A stretch of DNA of 64,000 nt from Amycolatopsis alkalitolerans (GTDB taxonomy: Bacteria > Actinomycetota > Actinomycetes > Mycobacteriales > Pseudonocardiaceae). Where the stretch lies: contig NZ_VDFW01000001.1 in assembly GCF_006152065.1 (NCBI RefSeq), positions 124,001 to 188,000 of the forward strand, written 5' to 3'. Below, piece by piece: positions 34,227 through 42,582 of this stretch; position 1 is the first letter of the stretch; every line of letters starts with the position of its first letter. Below the pieces are notes generated by a model. That model saw only the letters and a list, made by a program, of their open reading frames with translations. It did no database searches and was not told the origin of the DNA. The position numbers were made by a program, and so were the translations under genes.

Positions 34227-35900
34227 GTGGACCTGAACGGGAAGATCGACGTCACGACGTTGCGTGGCCGCCGCGCGGTCAACCGCTGGGAGCGCACCTC
34301 CGTCGGCGATGTGTTCGAACGGCTGACGTGGAGCTACCCGGACAAGGTCGCCGTCACGGGCAGGCCGGGCGCATACGGCGAGGAGCGGTTCGCCGAGGTC
34401 ACCTTCCGCCAGGCCGACGAGATCGCGAACCAGATCGCGCACGCGCTCGCCGGCCGCGGGCTCGAGCCAGGTGACCGGGTCGCCCTGTTCTGCGAGAACT
34501 CCGTCGAGGCCTATCTCGCCAAGATCGGTATCGCGAAGGCCGGGATGGTCGCGATGCCCGTCAATCCCGCGCTGGCCCCGGACGTGCAGGAGTACCTGAT
34601 CCGGCAGGCCGAGCCGCGCGCGGCGATCGTCGACGCCGAACTGTTTCCGCGCGCCGAACAGGCCTTCACCGCGACCGGCCTCCCGGTCGCGGCGACGATC
34701 ACGATCGGTGGTGGCCCGGTCGCGGGCAGCCCGAGCTTCGGCGAGTTCGCCGGGGCGCAGCCGGTCACCGAGCCGGAGGTCGAGATCCACGGCGACGACA
34801 TCTGGCAGCTGCTCTACACCTCGGGCACCACGGCCATGCCCAAGGGCGCCATGATCTCCCACTACGCCAGCCACTTCGCGGCACTGAACTTCTCGGTCTC
34901 GCTCACGCGCGGGCTGCGCCTGGAGACCGACCTGAAGGTGCTGACCTACCTGCCGATGATCTACCACGTCGGTGACCAAGTCTTCACCTTCTCGGCGTTC
35001 CTCGCCGGGGGTTCGCTGGTGCTGGGCCGCCGGCCGGTCCCGGACCAGGTCGCCGCGGCGATCGACGAAGAGCGCCCGACGGCGTTGTGGGCGGGGTCCC
35101 CGCAGTTCGTCGCCGCACTGGCGGGCGAGGCGGAGAAGTCCGGACGCGACCTGTCGAGCCTGACCGTCCTGGTCTATGGCTGGGGTGCGCTCACCCCGGC
35201 GGTTTACCAGACCCTGCAACGGAACGCGCCGGGGCTGGTGGTGCTGGGCATCTTCGGGCAGACCGAGGCCATCGCCTGCCACCGGTTCTGGCCGGCGAAG
35301 TGGCCGGAGGTGTACGAACGCACCGCGCCCGCGGTCAACTACGTCGGCGTGCCCAGCCCGCTCCTGGCTTCCGACGTGGTGGACGAGAGCGGGGAGTCCA
35401 TCCGCGAGAAGCCGCACACGCCGGGCGAGGCGGTCTACCGGAGCCCGACCGTCACCGCCGGGTACTTCCTCAACGAGGAGGCGACGCGGGAGGCGTTCCG
35501 GGGAGGCTGGTTCCACTCCGGGGACAGCGCGGCCGTCGATCCCGACGGCCTGCGGGTGATGGTCGACCGGTTCAAGGACATCGTGAAGTCCGGTGGGGAG
35601 AACGTGTCCAGCCTTCGGGTGGAGTCGGTGCTGCACGGGCACCCCGCGGTCGAAAAGGCCGCCGTGATCGGCCTTCCGCACGAGCATTGGGGTGAGGCGG
35701 TGACGGCGGTGGTGGTGCTCCGGCCGGACGCCCCGGCGGACGAGGCGGAGATCATCGCGCACTGCCGCGCCGCACTGGGCGGCTACGAGACGCCGAAGGC
35801 CGTCGTCTTCACCGACGCCCTGCCCGAAACGGTCGGGGGCAAGATCCTCAAGTACAAGCTCCGTCAGCGCTACGCGGATCACTTCGAGGCCGGGCGCTGA
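34227..35900 (+). CDS. Acyl-CoA ligase (AMP-forming, class I)
   Basis: 557 aa ANL enzyme that activates a carboxylic acid with ATP and CoA. Seen: the P-loop QLLYTSGTTAMPKGAMISH (about 195-215), GIFGQTEAIACHR (A5), HSGDSAAVDPDGLRVMVDRFKD (A7-A8), SGGENVSS, and ETVGGKILKYKLR with the C-terminal catalytic Lys. AAGGAGG five nt before GTG 34227 decides the start. It is divergent from the LLM oxidoreductase and shares the two-operator region with it. It probably supplies the CoA ester for the dehydrogenase-carboxylase operon. Confidence 0.9.
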   Translation: MDLNGKIDVTTLRGRRAVNRWERTSVGDVFERLTWSYPDKVAVTGRPGAYGEERFAEVTFRQADEIANQIAHALAGRGLEPGDRVALFCENSVEAYLAKIGIAKAGMVAMPVNPALAPDVQEYLIRQAEPRAAIVDAELFPRAEQAFTATGLPVAATITIGGGPVAGSPSFGEFAGAQPVTEPEVEIHGDDIWQLLYTSGTTAMPKGAMISHYASHFAALNFSVSLTRGLRLETDLKVLTYLPMIYHVGDQVFTFSAFLAGGSLVLGRRPVPDQVAAAIDEERPTALWAGSPQFVAALAGEAEKSGRDLSSLTVLVYGWGALTPAVYQTLQRNAPGLVVLGIFGQTEAIACHRFWPAKWPEVYERTAPAVNYVGVPSPLLASDVVDESGESIREKPHTPGEAVYRSPTVTAGYFLNEEATREAFRGGWFHSGDSAAVDPDGLRVMVDRFKDIVKSGGENVSSLRVESVLHGHPAVEKAAVIGLPHEHWGEAVTAVVVLRPDAPADEAEIIAHCRAALGGYETPKAVVFTDALPETVGGKILKYKLRQRYADHFEAGR

Positions 35901-36042
35901 AGTTGGCGATTTCGAAGACGCCCGTACCCGCCGCAGCGACCGCCATAGCGACGTCGATCTGCGCGGCCAGGCTCAACGCGCGTGGCGAACGCCGCCAGGG
36001 ACCTGCCCACCGCCGAGGCGCTCGGGCTGGACGGTGATCGGC

Positions 36043-36675
36043 TCAGGCGCCCTGCTCTTCCCACCATTCCGCGCTCGCCTCGGTGACCGGCGCGGAGTCG
36101 ACGCCGAGGCACGCATGGGCGGCGCCGGTCAGCAGCTCCGCCAGCTGCTGGACCGGCAGTCCTGAGTTGAAGAACAAAATGGACTGGATACTGCCGATCG
36201 CCGCGTGGACCAGCACCCGGATCTCACCGTCGGCGAGGTCGGGCCGCAGCGGCGCCACCGCCGCGACCCACTCTTCGATGTAGTGGCGCTGTGCCCGGCG
36301 CAGGCGGCGGAGGTCGTTCTCCGGGAGATTGCGGGCCTCACGGTGGTAGACCTGGAGGATCCGGCGGTCGTGAATGGCCACTCGCACATGGTTGCGGACC
36401 AGTTCGCTTACCGCGCTCCGGTCGTCGCCCGCCTCGTCCACAATCGACGACGCGGCCGCCGAGAGCCGGTCCATGACCTGCTCGAGCAGCTCCGCGAGGA
36501 TCGCGGACTTGCTGCCGAAGTGCCGGTATATCCCCGAACCCACGATGCCAGCGGCCTGACCGATATCGGCCATGCCCACGGTGTGGTAGCCGTTCCGCGA
36601 GATCAGCTCCGCCGCAGCGGTCAGAATGCGGGCCTTGCGCGCGGGGTCGCGCCGTGGGCGTTGCGCCTCCTTCAC
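36043..36675 (-). CDS. TetR-family regulator, paralogue B
   Basis: 210 aa. HTH: KARILTAAAELISRNGYHTV, IGQAAGIVGSGIYRHFGSKSAIL. It is clearly homologous along its length to the TetR at 32459, with an extra 15-residue acidic tail (APVTEASAEWWEEQGA). GAGGGAGG lies five nt before GTG 36675, which decides that start over GTG 36681. Operator 4 lies upstream in the divergent region shared with the secreted hydrolase, and a TTCACTGACA half-site overlaps its own start. About 140 bp of unassigned sequence separate it from the ligase gene. Confidence 0.88.
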   Translation of the reverse strand: MKEAQRPRRDPARKARILTAAAELISRNGYHTVGMADIGQAAGIVGSGIYRHFGSKSAILAELLEQVMDRLSAAASSIVDEAGDDRSAVSELVRNHVRVAIHDRRILQVYHREARNLPENDLRRLRRAQRHYIEEWVAAVAPLRPDLADGEIRVLVHAAIGSIQSILFFNSGLPVQQLAELLTGAAHACLGVDSAPVTEASAEWWEEQGA

Positions 36676-36817
36676 TGACACCTCCCTCGGCGGTCGCAGT
36701 TGTCGATGCTACCGCGCCAGCCGCGGCCGGCGTGCGAGTGCGCCGCGACTCCGCGGACGAAAAATAACCCGATCATGTGAGGCCGGGCCGGCCCCCTTCG
36801 TGATACATTCCGTCCGC

Positions 36818-36837
36818 TAGTGAACAGTCATTCACTG
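36818..36837. promoter_or_regulatory. TetR-type operator 4
   Basis: TAGTGAACAGTCATTCACTG contains GTGAA-N6-TTCAC and matches operator 1 at 14 of 20 positions. It lies between TetR B and the secreted hydrolase. Its right half TTCACTGACA recurs exactly at 36671-36680, over the TetR B start. Confidence 0.6.
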
Positions 36838-36885
36838 ACAGGTCTCCTTCCTGTCGGCTGCGAAACCTGTTGAAGAGGCAGGTTT
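36837..36885 (+). promoter_or_regulatory. Two hairpins in the leader of the secreted hydrolase gene
   Basis: GACAGG (36837-36842) pairs with CCTGTC (36850-36855), and AAACCTG (36863-36869) pairs with CAGGTTT (36879-36885), the latter followed by TTGTT. They could be an attenuator or mRNA-stability element, or simply a weak terminator. Confidence 0.35.
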
Positions 36886-36927
36886 TGTTCAGGCTGCCCA
36901 TATTCCGGATTGACAACGAGGTCAAGT

Positions 36928-38268
36928 ATGCGCGTCCTAAAGAACTATCGTTCACAACATCGCTCGGCTGTCCGGCGAGCGGTCGCACTGCTGAGTGGAC
37001 TGTTCCTTGCCGTGACCGGTACCGTCGCCCCGGCTTCCGCGTCGGCGATCCCCGCCACCACCTGTAAGAACGTCGCGGTGCCGGTCACCGCGGCCGGGCA
37101 GGCCGCGACGATCACCGGCACCCTGTGCGTTCCGCCGGGCGCCAAGACGGTGCAAATCCTCGTTCACGGTTGGACTTACGCGCGGTACTACTGGGACCTG
37201 CCTTACCAGCCGGACACGTACTCCTACGTGCGAGCGGCGAACAAGCGCGGCTACGCCACGCTCAACATCGATCGCCTCGGTGACGGCCAGTCCACCCATC
37301 CGCTGAGCGCGTTCGACAACTTCTACGCCGACGTCAGCACCGTCCACCAGGTCATCACCGCATTACGGGACGGCAGGCTCGGCACCCCGTTCACCAAGGT
37401 GGTCGAGGTCGGGCACAGCCTCGGCGGCATCGTCACCATGACCGAGGCCGGCCTGTACAAGGACGTCGACGCCATCATCCCGACGGGGATCGCGCACTCC
37501 CTGAACTACGTCAACGTGGTCACCAAGATCATCGCCGACGACTATCCGGCGGCGCTCGATCCCAAGTTCGCCGCCGCCGGCCTCGACCCCGCGTACCTGA
37601 CCAGCTATCCCGGTACCCGCGGCGGGTTCTACTTCAACGGCCCGTCCTCGACCGACGCGGGTGCGATCGCGAAGGACGAGCAACTGAAGGAAACCGGCAA
37701 CCTGGTCGAACTGGCGACGCTGGCGGGCTACAACGTGCTGAACGTCGATCGCACACTCGACATCCCCGTCTACACGGTCGTCGGGCAGCAGGACCCGTTC
37801 ATCTGCGGGCTGCTCGGCCCGAGCTGTACGGATTCCCAGGCGCTGGCGGACTTCGAGCGGCCGTTCTACGGTCCTCATGCGACAGTCGTCGCCGAGGTGG
37901 TCCCCAGCACCGGGCATGATCTGCAACTGGAGAAGAGCGCGCCGGAGAGCAACGCGCGCATGCTCGACTTCGCCGACAAGTACGTCGGCGCCGGCGACGC
38001 CCTGCGAAACACCGCTCCCGGCGCGGCCGCTCCGTCACCGACACCGGCCAATCCGGCGCCCAGCCTCGCCGCCAAGGCCGTCAACGCCACCGTCCTGCAG
38101 GCGGTCGTGCCGGCCATCGCGCTCCTGCAGCAGGCGAGCAACGTGGTGCCGGGGCTCGGCGGCAACCAGGACCCGATCCCGGGCATGGCGGAGGCCCTGT
38201 CCACCATCGGGAATCTGACCGACTCGCTGGTGGGGACCTTCCCCGAGGGCGCCATCGGCGGGCTCTGA
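36928..38268 (+). CDS. Secreted alpha/beta-hydrolase
   Basis: 446 aa. A long N-terminal signal (basic head, hydrophobic core at about 20-40, ending ASASA) implies export. The catalytic elbow is VEVGHSLGGIVTM with the nucleophilic Ser near residue 168; VVGQQDPF supplies the acid region and PSTGHDLQLEKSAPE the catalytic His. HGWTYARYYWDLPY near 80 is the oxyanion loop. After about residue 355 comes a Pro/Ala-rich stretch and a hydrophobic tail that may associate with the envelope. GAGG precedes ATG 36928. It probably hydrolyses a lipid or ester outside the cell. Confidence 0.87.
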   Translation: MRVLKNYRSQHRSAVRRAVALLSGLFLAVTGTVAPASASAIPATTCKNVAVPVTAAGQAATITGTLCVPPGAKTVQILVHGWTYARYYWDLPYQPDTYSYVRAANKRGYATLNIDRLGDGQSTHPLSAFDNFYADVSTVHQVITALRDGRLGTPFTKVVEVGHSLGGIVTMTEAGLYKDVDAIIPTGIAHSLNYVNVVTKIIADDYPAALDPKFAAAGLDPAYLTSYPGTRGGFYFNGPSSTDAGAIAKDEQLKETGNLVELATLAGYNVLNVDRTLDIPVYTVVGQQDPFICGLLGPSCTDSQALADFERPFYGPHATVVAEVVPSTGHDLQLEKSAPESNARMLDFADKYVGAGDALRNTAPGAAAPSPTPANPAPSLAAKAVNATVLQAVVPAIALLQQASNVVPGLGGNQDPIPGMAEALSTIGNLTDSLVGTFPEGAIGGL

Positions 38269-38313
38269 CACCCGGGCCGCGCATCGCGCCGCGTGGTGCG
38301 CGGCCCGAGGTGT
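38268..38313. terminator. Bidirectional terminator hairpin
   Basis: GGGCCGCGCA (38274-38283) and TGCGCGGCCC (38297-38306) form a perfect 10-bp stem, extended outward by ACACC/GGTGT with a small bulge. It lies between the convergent hydrolase and ABC permease stops. Confidence 0.8.
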
Positions 38314-38314
38314 G

Positions 38315-39082
38315 TCAGGCGTTCTCCCGCTGGAAGGTGCGTGCGCCCCACCAAACGGCCAGCACCGCCATCACCAGCAGCACGATCCCGCCGACATACA
38401 GACCGCCGAACGTGAAGTCGCCGCGGAACGTGGCCCGTTCGGCGTTCACGACATGAGTGAACGGGTTGATCCGCGAGATCGTGTAGAGCCAGTTCGGCGC
38501 GAGGATGCTGGTGATCGGCAGGAGGATTCCCGACAGCAGCAGCACCGGCATCAGCACCGCGTTCAGCAGCGCCGGGAAAGCCTGCTCGCTCTTGATCAGC
38601 AGGGCCACCGCGTACGACGCCGAGGCCAGGGTGATCGCCGTCAGCGCGACGATCACCAGGCTCAGCAGGATGCCGCCGACCGGCGCGTCGAGCCCGAACA
38701 CCAGGTACGCCAGCACGATGATCAGGAGCGCCTGCACGACCGCCTGGATCGCGTTGTTCAGCACCTTCCCCATGAGCAGCGCGATCCGGCTCGCGGGCGT
38801 GACCCGCAGCCGTTCGAGCACCCCGCTGCGGTATTCCATCAGGATCGAGAAACCGGCGAACGAGGAACTGAACAGCGCCAGCTGGATGATCAGCGCCGGG
38901 GTCAGGATCGTCCAGCTGCTGCCGGGCGGGAAACCGGGTGTCGAGTTGACGACCTTTTCCATCAGCGGGCCGAACAGCACGAGGTACAGCACCGGCTGCA
39001 TGATCCCGATCATGATCCACGCCGGGTTCCGCAGCGACAGTCGCATATCGCGCTGGAAGATCAGCCAGGTCTCACGCAACAT
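38315..39082 (-). CDS. ABC-2 type exporter permease (DrrB-like)
   Basis: 255 aa with about six membrane spans and the ABC-2 pattern: LRNPAWIMIGIMQPVLYLVLFGPL, GSSWTILTPALIIQL, and late NAVLMPVLLLSGILLPI followed by INPFTHVVNAER. It forms the channel of a drug or lipid exporter with the ATPase whose gene overlaps it by 11 bp. The operon follows the PadR gene on the same strand. Confidence 0.92.
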   Translation of the reverse strand: MLRETWLIFQRDMRLSLRNPAWIMIGIMQPVLYLVLFGPLMEKVVNSTPGFPPGSSWTILTPALIIQLALFSSSFAGFSILMEYRSGVLERLRVTPASRIALLMGKVLNNAIQAVVQALLIIVLAYLVFGLDAPVGGILLSLVIVALTAITLASASYAVALLIKSEQAFPALLNAVLMPVLLLSGILLPITSILAPNWLYTISRINPFTHVVNAERATFRGDFTFGGLYVGGIVLLVMAVLAVWWGARTFQRENA

Positions 39083-40058
39083 GAGCGGCCTCCTTCGGCG
39101 TCGCGCCCGCTTCGGCGTCGCGCAAGCTGCGTCCGGTCAGGGTCAGGAAGACGTCGTCGAGCGTCGGGCGCTGCACCTGCATCGAGGTCATCGCGACTCC
39201 CGCGGAGTCCAGCGCGCGCAGCAACTCCGGCATCGCGGTGTCCCCGCGCGGCACCCGGAACGTCACCGAGCCGTCCACAGTGGTCACTTCATGCGCGCCC
39301 GGCAGCCGGCCGGCGACCTCCGCCGCCACGGCCACCGCCCCTTCCGGCACGCCGACGGTCACCCCGTCGCCCGAGACGCGGGCCTTCAGCGCGTCCGGTG
39401 TGCCCTCGGCGACGAGCTCACCGTTGTCGATCACCAGGATGCGATCACACAGCGAATCGGCCTCGTCGAGATAGTGAGTGGTCAGGAACAGCGTGACCCC
39501 GTGCTCGGATCGCAGCCGCCGGATGTGCTCCCACAGGTTCGCCCGGCTCTGCGGGTCCAGGCCCGTCGTCGGCTCGTCGAAGAACAGCAGCTTCGGTTCG
39601 TGGACGAGGCTCAGCGCGATGTCCAGCCGCCGTCGCTGGCCCCCGGACAGCGTTTTGGTCAGCCGCTGATCCAGCCCGGACAGATCGAGCTGCCCGGTCA
39701 GCGCCGCACCGCGGCGACGCGCGGCCGCCTTCGACAAGCCGTACAGCCGGCCCTGGAGTTCGATCTCCTCGACCACCTTGCATTCGGGCGCGCTCCCGCC
39801 GCTCTGCGCGACGTACCCGATCCGCCGCCGCACCCCGACCGGGTCCCGCAGCAGATCGCACCCGCCGACCGTCGCCTCGCCCGCGGTGGGGCGCAGCAAG
39901 GTGGTCAGCATCCGCAGTGTGGTCGTCTTCCCGGCCCCGTTCGGCCCGAGGAAACCGACGAGCTCCCCCTCCGACACTTCGATGTCGACGCCCTTGACGG
40001 CCTCGACCGTGCGGCCGCGCGCGGTGAACTTCCGCGCCAGGCCGCGTGCCCTGATCAT
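39072..40058 (-). CDS. ABC exporter ATP-binding protein (DrrA-like)
   Basis: 328 aa. Walker A GPNGAGKTT, Q-loop region YVAQSGGSAPECKVVEEIELQG, signature LSGGQRRRLDIALSL, Walker B LLFFDEPTTGLDPQSRANLW, H-loop LTTHYLDEAD. A C-terminal regulatory domain (about 225-328) ends with RPTLDDVFLTLTGRSLRD, the DrrA hallmark. GGGGAGG precedes ATG 40058. Two palindromes upstream indicate PadR control. Confidence 0.93.
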   Translation of the reverse strand: MIRARGLARKFTARGRTVEAVKGVDIEVSEGELVGFLGPNGAGKTTTLRMLTTLLRPTAGEATVGGCDLLRDPVGVRRRIGYVAQSGGSAPECKVVEEIELQGRLYGLSKAAARRRGAALTGQLDLSGLDQRLTKTLSGGQRRRLDIALSLVHEPKLLFFDEPTTGLDPQSRANLWEHIRRLRSEHGVTLFLTTHYLDEADSLCDRILVIDNGELVAEGTPDALKARVSGDGVTVGVPEGAVAVAAEVAGRLPGAHEVTTVDGSVTFRVPRGDTAMPELLRALDSAGVAMTSMQVQRPTLDDVFLTLTGRSLRDAEAGATPKEAAHVA

Positions 40059-40073
40059 GTCCTCCCCTTCCGG

Positions 40074-40089
40074 TAGTCAAGTTTGACTA
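40074..40089. promoter_or_regulatory. PadR operator 1
   Basis: TAGTCAAGTTTGACTA is a perfect 7-bp inverted repeat with a 2-nt spacer, 15 bp before the DrrA-like ATG and downstream (minus strand) of a TAGAGT -10-like box. Confidence 0.7.
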
Positions 40090-40126
40090 GCAAGACGTGC
40101 GCACTCTATCCCGAAGTATCGTTGCG

Positions 40127-40142
40127 TAGTCAAATTTGATTA
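40127..40142. promoter_or_regulatory. PadR operator 2, containing the padR stop codon
   Basis: TAGTCAAATTTGATTA repeats operator 1 with two changes. The padR TAA stop (40140-40142, complement) lies within it, so coding sequence and operator overlap. Confidence 0.65.
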
Positions 40143-40727
40143 CCGAGGAGGTTCGCCGAATGACCGCCCGGGGTCGTCCGCCATGACGTATTCCCCGGCT
40201 TCGAGCCGTTCGATCAGCTCGCGCAGCCATTTCAGGCTGGTCTCCGAATGCAGCTGCCAGATCCGGAACAGCTCGCGGACATGCGGGGGCTGGCCCCAGT
40301 TCGTGCTCTCCTCGAACAGCAGCTCGGCGCTGCGCTGATCGGCCTCGAGTTTGAACATACGGTGCTGCAGCAACCCGATCACACGCTTGCGCGGCAGGGC
40401 GGTCATGAACGTGATCGCGGCCGCCATCTCCGCGCCGTCGCGCTCGGCCTCCGAGAGGGCCTGGGTGAGCAGTACGTGGAACTGGGTCTCGCCCTCGCCG
40501 GTCAGCCGGTACGCGGTGCGCTCCGGACCGGACTCGCCGGGCTCGACCTCGACCAGCTCCAGCAGGTCCTCGGCCGTCATCTTCTTCAGCGCGTGGTAGA
40601 TCGAACCGGGCTGCACGTTGGCCCACTTGTCCGCGGACCAGGTGAGCAGCTCACGGCGCACCTGGTAGCCGTGCGCCCTGCCGTACATCCGCACGACGCC
40701 GAGCACGAGCAGCCGGGTCGCGGACAC
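40140..40727 (-). CDS. PadR-family transcriptional regulator
   Basis: 195 aa. The N-terminal winged helix has the PadR pattern (LLVLGVVRMYGRAHGYQVRREL, NVQPGSIYHALKKMTAEDLLEL, TAYRLTGEGETQF); the C-terminal half is the Vir-type helical dimerisation domain. GGAG lies six nt before GTG 40727, which is preferred over GTG 40733. It precedes the exporter operon on the same strand and is divergent from metG. PadR regulators often release their operator on binding the exported drug; that role is inferred. Confidence 0.88.
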   Translation of the reverse strand: MSATRLLVLGVVRMYGRAHGYQVRRELLTWSADKWANVQPGSIYHALKKMTAEDLLELVEVEPGESGPERTAYRLTGEGETQFHVLLTQALSEAERDGAEMAAAITFMTALPRKRVIGLLQHRMFKLEADQRSAELLFEESTNWGQPPHVRELFRIWQLHSETSLKWLRELIERLEAGEYVMADDPGRSFGEPPR

Positions 40728-40775
40728 GTGCACCTCCGGATAATCAGTACAACACCCCCCGTACGCTAATAAAGC

Positions 40776-42569
40776 ATGAGCACCAATGTGTTGACGGCGG
40801 TGGCCTGGCCGTATGCCAACGGGCCCCGTCACATCGGCCACGTGTCCGGGTTCGGGGTCCCCTCCGACGTCTTCTCGCGCTACCAGCGAATGGCCGGCAA
40901 CCGGGTGCTCATGGTGTCCGGGACGGACGAACACGGCACCCCCATCACCGTGCAGGCCGACAAGGAGGGGCTCACCCCGCAGCAGACGGCGGACAAGTAC
41001 ACCCGCCAGATCAGCTCCGACCTGCAGGGTCTCGGCCTGAGCTACGACCTGTTCACCCGCACCACCACGGGCAACCACGCCGAGGTCACCCAGCAGATCT
41101 TCACCGCGCTGCACCGCAACGGCTACGTCGTGCCGAAGACCACGACCGGGGCGATCAGCCCGTCCACCGGCCGCACGCTGCCCGACCGCTACATCGAGGG
41201 CACCTGCCCGATCTGCGGGTACGACGGCGCGCGTGGCGACCAGTGTGACAACTGCGGCAACCAGCTGGACCCGGCCGACCTGATCAACCCGAGGTCGCGG
41301 ATCAACGGCGAGACGCCGAAGTTCGTCGAGACCGAGCACCTGTTCCTCGACCTGCCCGCGTTCACCGAAAGCCTGGGCAAATGGCTGTCCACGCGCACCG
41401 ACTGGCGGCCGAACGTCCTGAAGTTCACCAGGAACCTGGTCGACGACATGCGCCCTCGCCCGATCACCCGCGATCTGGACTGGGGTGTGAAGGTGCCGCT
41501 GGACGGTTGGCGCGACCAGCCGCTCAAGCGGTTCTACGTCTGGTTCGACGCGGTGATCGGCTACTTCTCGGCGAGCGTCGAATGGGCCCGCCGCATCGGC
41601 AAGCCCGACGCGTGGCAGGAATGGTGGAACAACGCCGACGCCCGCACCTATTACTTCATGGGCAAGGACAACATCACCTTCCACGCCCAGATCTGGCCGG
41701 CGCTGCTGCTCGGGCACAACGGCGCGGGCGATCACGGCGGCGAGATCGGCCCGTACGGCACGCTGAACCTGCCCGACGAGATCGTCTCCAGCGAGTTCCT
41801 CACCATGAGCGGCTCGAAGTTCTCCACCTCGCGCGGGACGGTCATCTACGTGCACGACTTCCTGCGCGAGTTCGGCCCGGACACGTTGCGCTACTTCATC
41901 TCCGTCGCCGGCCCCGAGACCCAGGACACCGACTTCACCTGGGACGAGTTCGTCCGCCGGACCAACTTCGAGCTGGCCAACGAGTGGGGCAACCTGGTCA
42001 ACCGGTCGATCTCGATGGCGCACAAGAACAACGGAGCGATCCCGGCGCCGGCCAAGCCGGCCCCGGCCGACGAGAAGCTGAAAGCGCTCTCCCGGGGGGC
42101 CTTCGACACCGCGGGCGCGCATCTGCGGCGTTCGCGGTTCAAGCTGGCCGCGAGCGAGGCGATGCGCGTCGTCACGGCCGCGAACCGGTACCTGTCGGAC
42201 CAGGAGCCGTGGAAGCTCAAGGACGATCCGGACCGCCGCGACGCGGTTCTGCACACCGCGCTTCAGGTCGTTTCGGACGCGAACGCGCTGCTGACGCCGT
42301 TCCTGCCGCATTCGGCGCAGAAGGTGCACGAGGCGCTCGGCGGGACCGGCGTCTGGGCCGCCCAGCCGGAGTTGCAGGAGGTCGAGGACCTCGACATCGC
42401 CGGCCGGACGAACCCGATCCTCACCGGTGACTACGCGGCCGAGCAGGCGCGCTGGGAGTCCACGCCGATCGAGGTCGGGCGCCCGCTGGCGAAGCCGACC
42501 CCGCTGTTCGCGAAGCTCGACCCGAAGCTGGGCGAGACCGGGCCGGAGTGGGCACCTATTGAGCAGTAA
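40776..42569 (+). CDS. metG: Methionyl-tRNA synthetase
   Basis: 597 aa class I aminoacyl-tRNA synthetase. The ATP motif is HIGH at residues 19-22; the second motif reads KFSTS (variant of KMSKS). A zinc knuckle (CPICGYDG...CDNCG) sits near 147-165. LGVKVPLD-like wording ([13 protein letters not shown]) and [11 protein letters not shown] belong to the catalytic core, and the C-terminal anticodon domain carries NEWGNLVNR. No C-terminal tRNA-binding appendix is present. TACGCT lies 8 nt before ATG without an SD. It starts the metG-tatD-rpfB-rsmA block and is divergent from padR. Confidence 0.96.
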   Translation: MSTNVLTAVAWPYANGPRHIGHVSGFGVPSDVFSRYQRMAGNRVLMVSGTDEHGTPITVQADKEGLTPQQTADKYTRQISSDLQGLGLSYDLFTRTTTGNHAEVTQQIFTALHRNGYVVPKTTTGAISPSTGRTLPDRYIEGTCPICGYDGARGDQCDNCGNQLDPADLINPRSRINGETPKFVETEHLFLDLPAFTESLGKWLSTRTDWRPNVLKFTRNLVDDMRPRPITRDLDWGVKVPLDGWRDQPLKRFYVWFDAVIGYFSASVEWARRIGKPDAWQEWWNNADARTYYFMGKDNITFHAQIWPALLLGHNGAGDHGGEIGPYGTLNLPDEIVSSEFLTMSGSKFSTSRGTVIYVHDFLREFGPDTLRYFISVAGPETQDTDFTWDEFVRRTNFELANEWGNLVNRSISMAHKNNGAIPAPAKPAPADEKLKALSRGAFDTAGAHLRRSRFKLAASEAMRVVTAANRYLSDQEPWKLKDDPDRRDAVLHTALQVVSDANALLTPFLPHSAQKVHEALGGTGVWAAQPELQEVEDLDIAGRTNPILTGDYAAEQARWESTPIEVGRPLAKPTPLFAKLDPKLGETGPEWAPIEQ

Positions 42570-42582
42570 GGAAAGGCCACCG

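Noticed and set aside
34086-35882. Long upstream extension of the LLM-oxidoreductase frame (942 aa in total)
   Set aside because: The upstream 600 residues are antisense to the acyl-CoA ligase, while the oxidoreductase begins normally at GTG 34085.
35901-36042. Possible remnant coding sequence between ligase and TetR B
   Set aside because: A short minus-strand frame (ALSLAAQIDVAMAVAAAG) looks protein-like but matches no family I recognise and is only about 30 residues.
11423-40775. Integrative element or prophage as the origin of the island
   Set aside because: No integrase, transposase, relaxase, phage gene or flanking att-like repeat can be found.
40728-42329. Upstream extension of the padR frame across metG
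   Set aside because: It is antisense to metG; the PadR domain starts at GTG 40727 with its own ribosome site.
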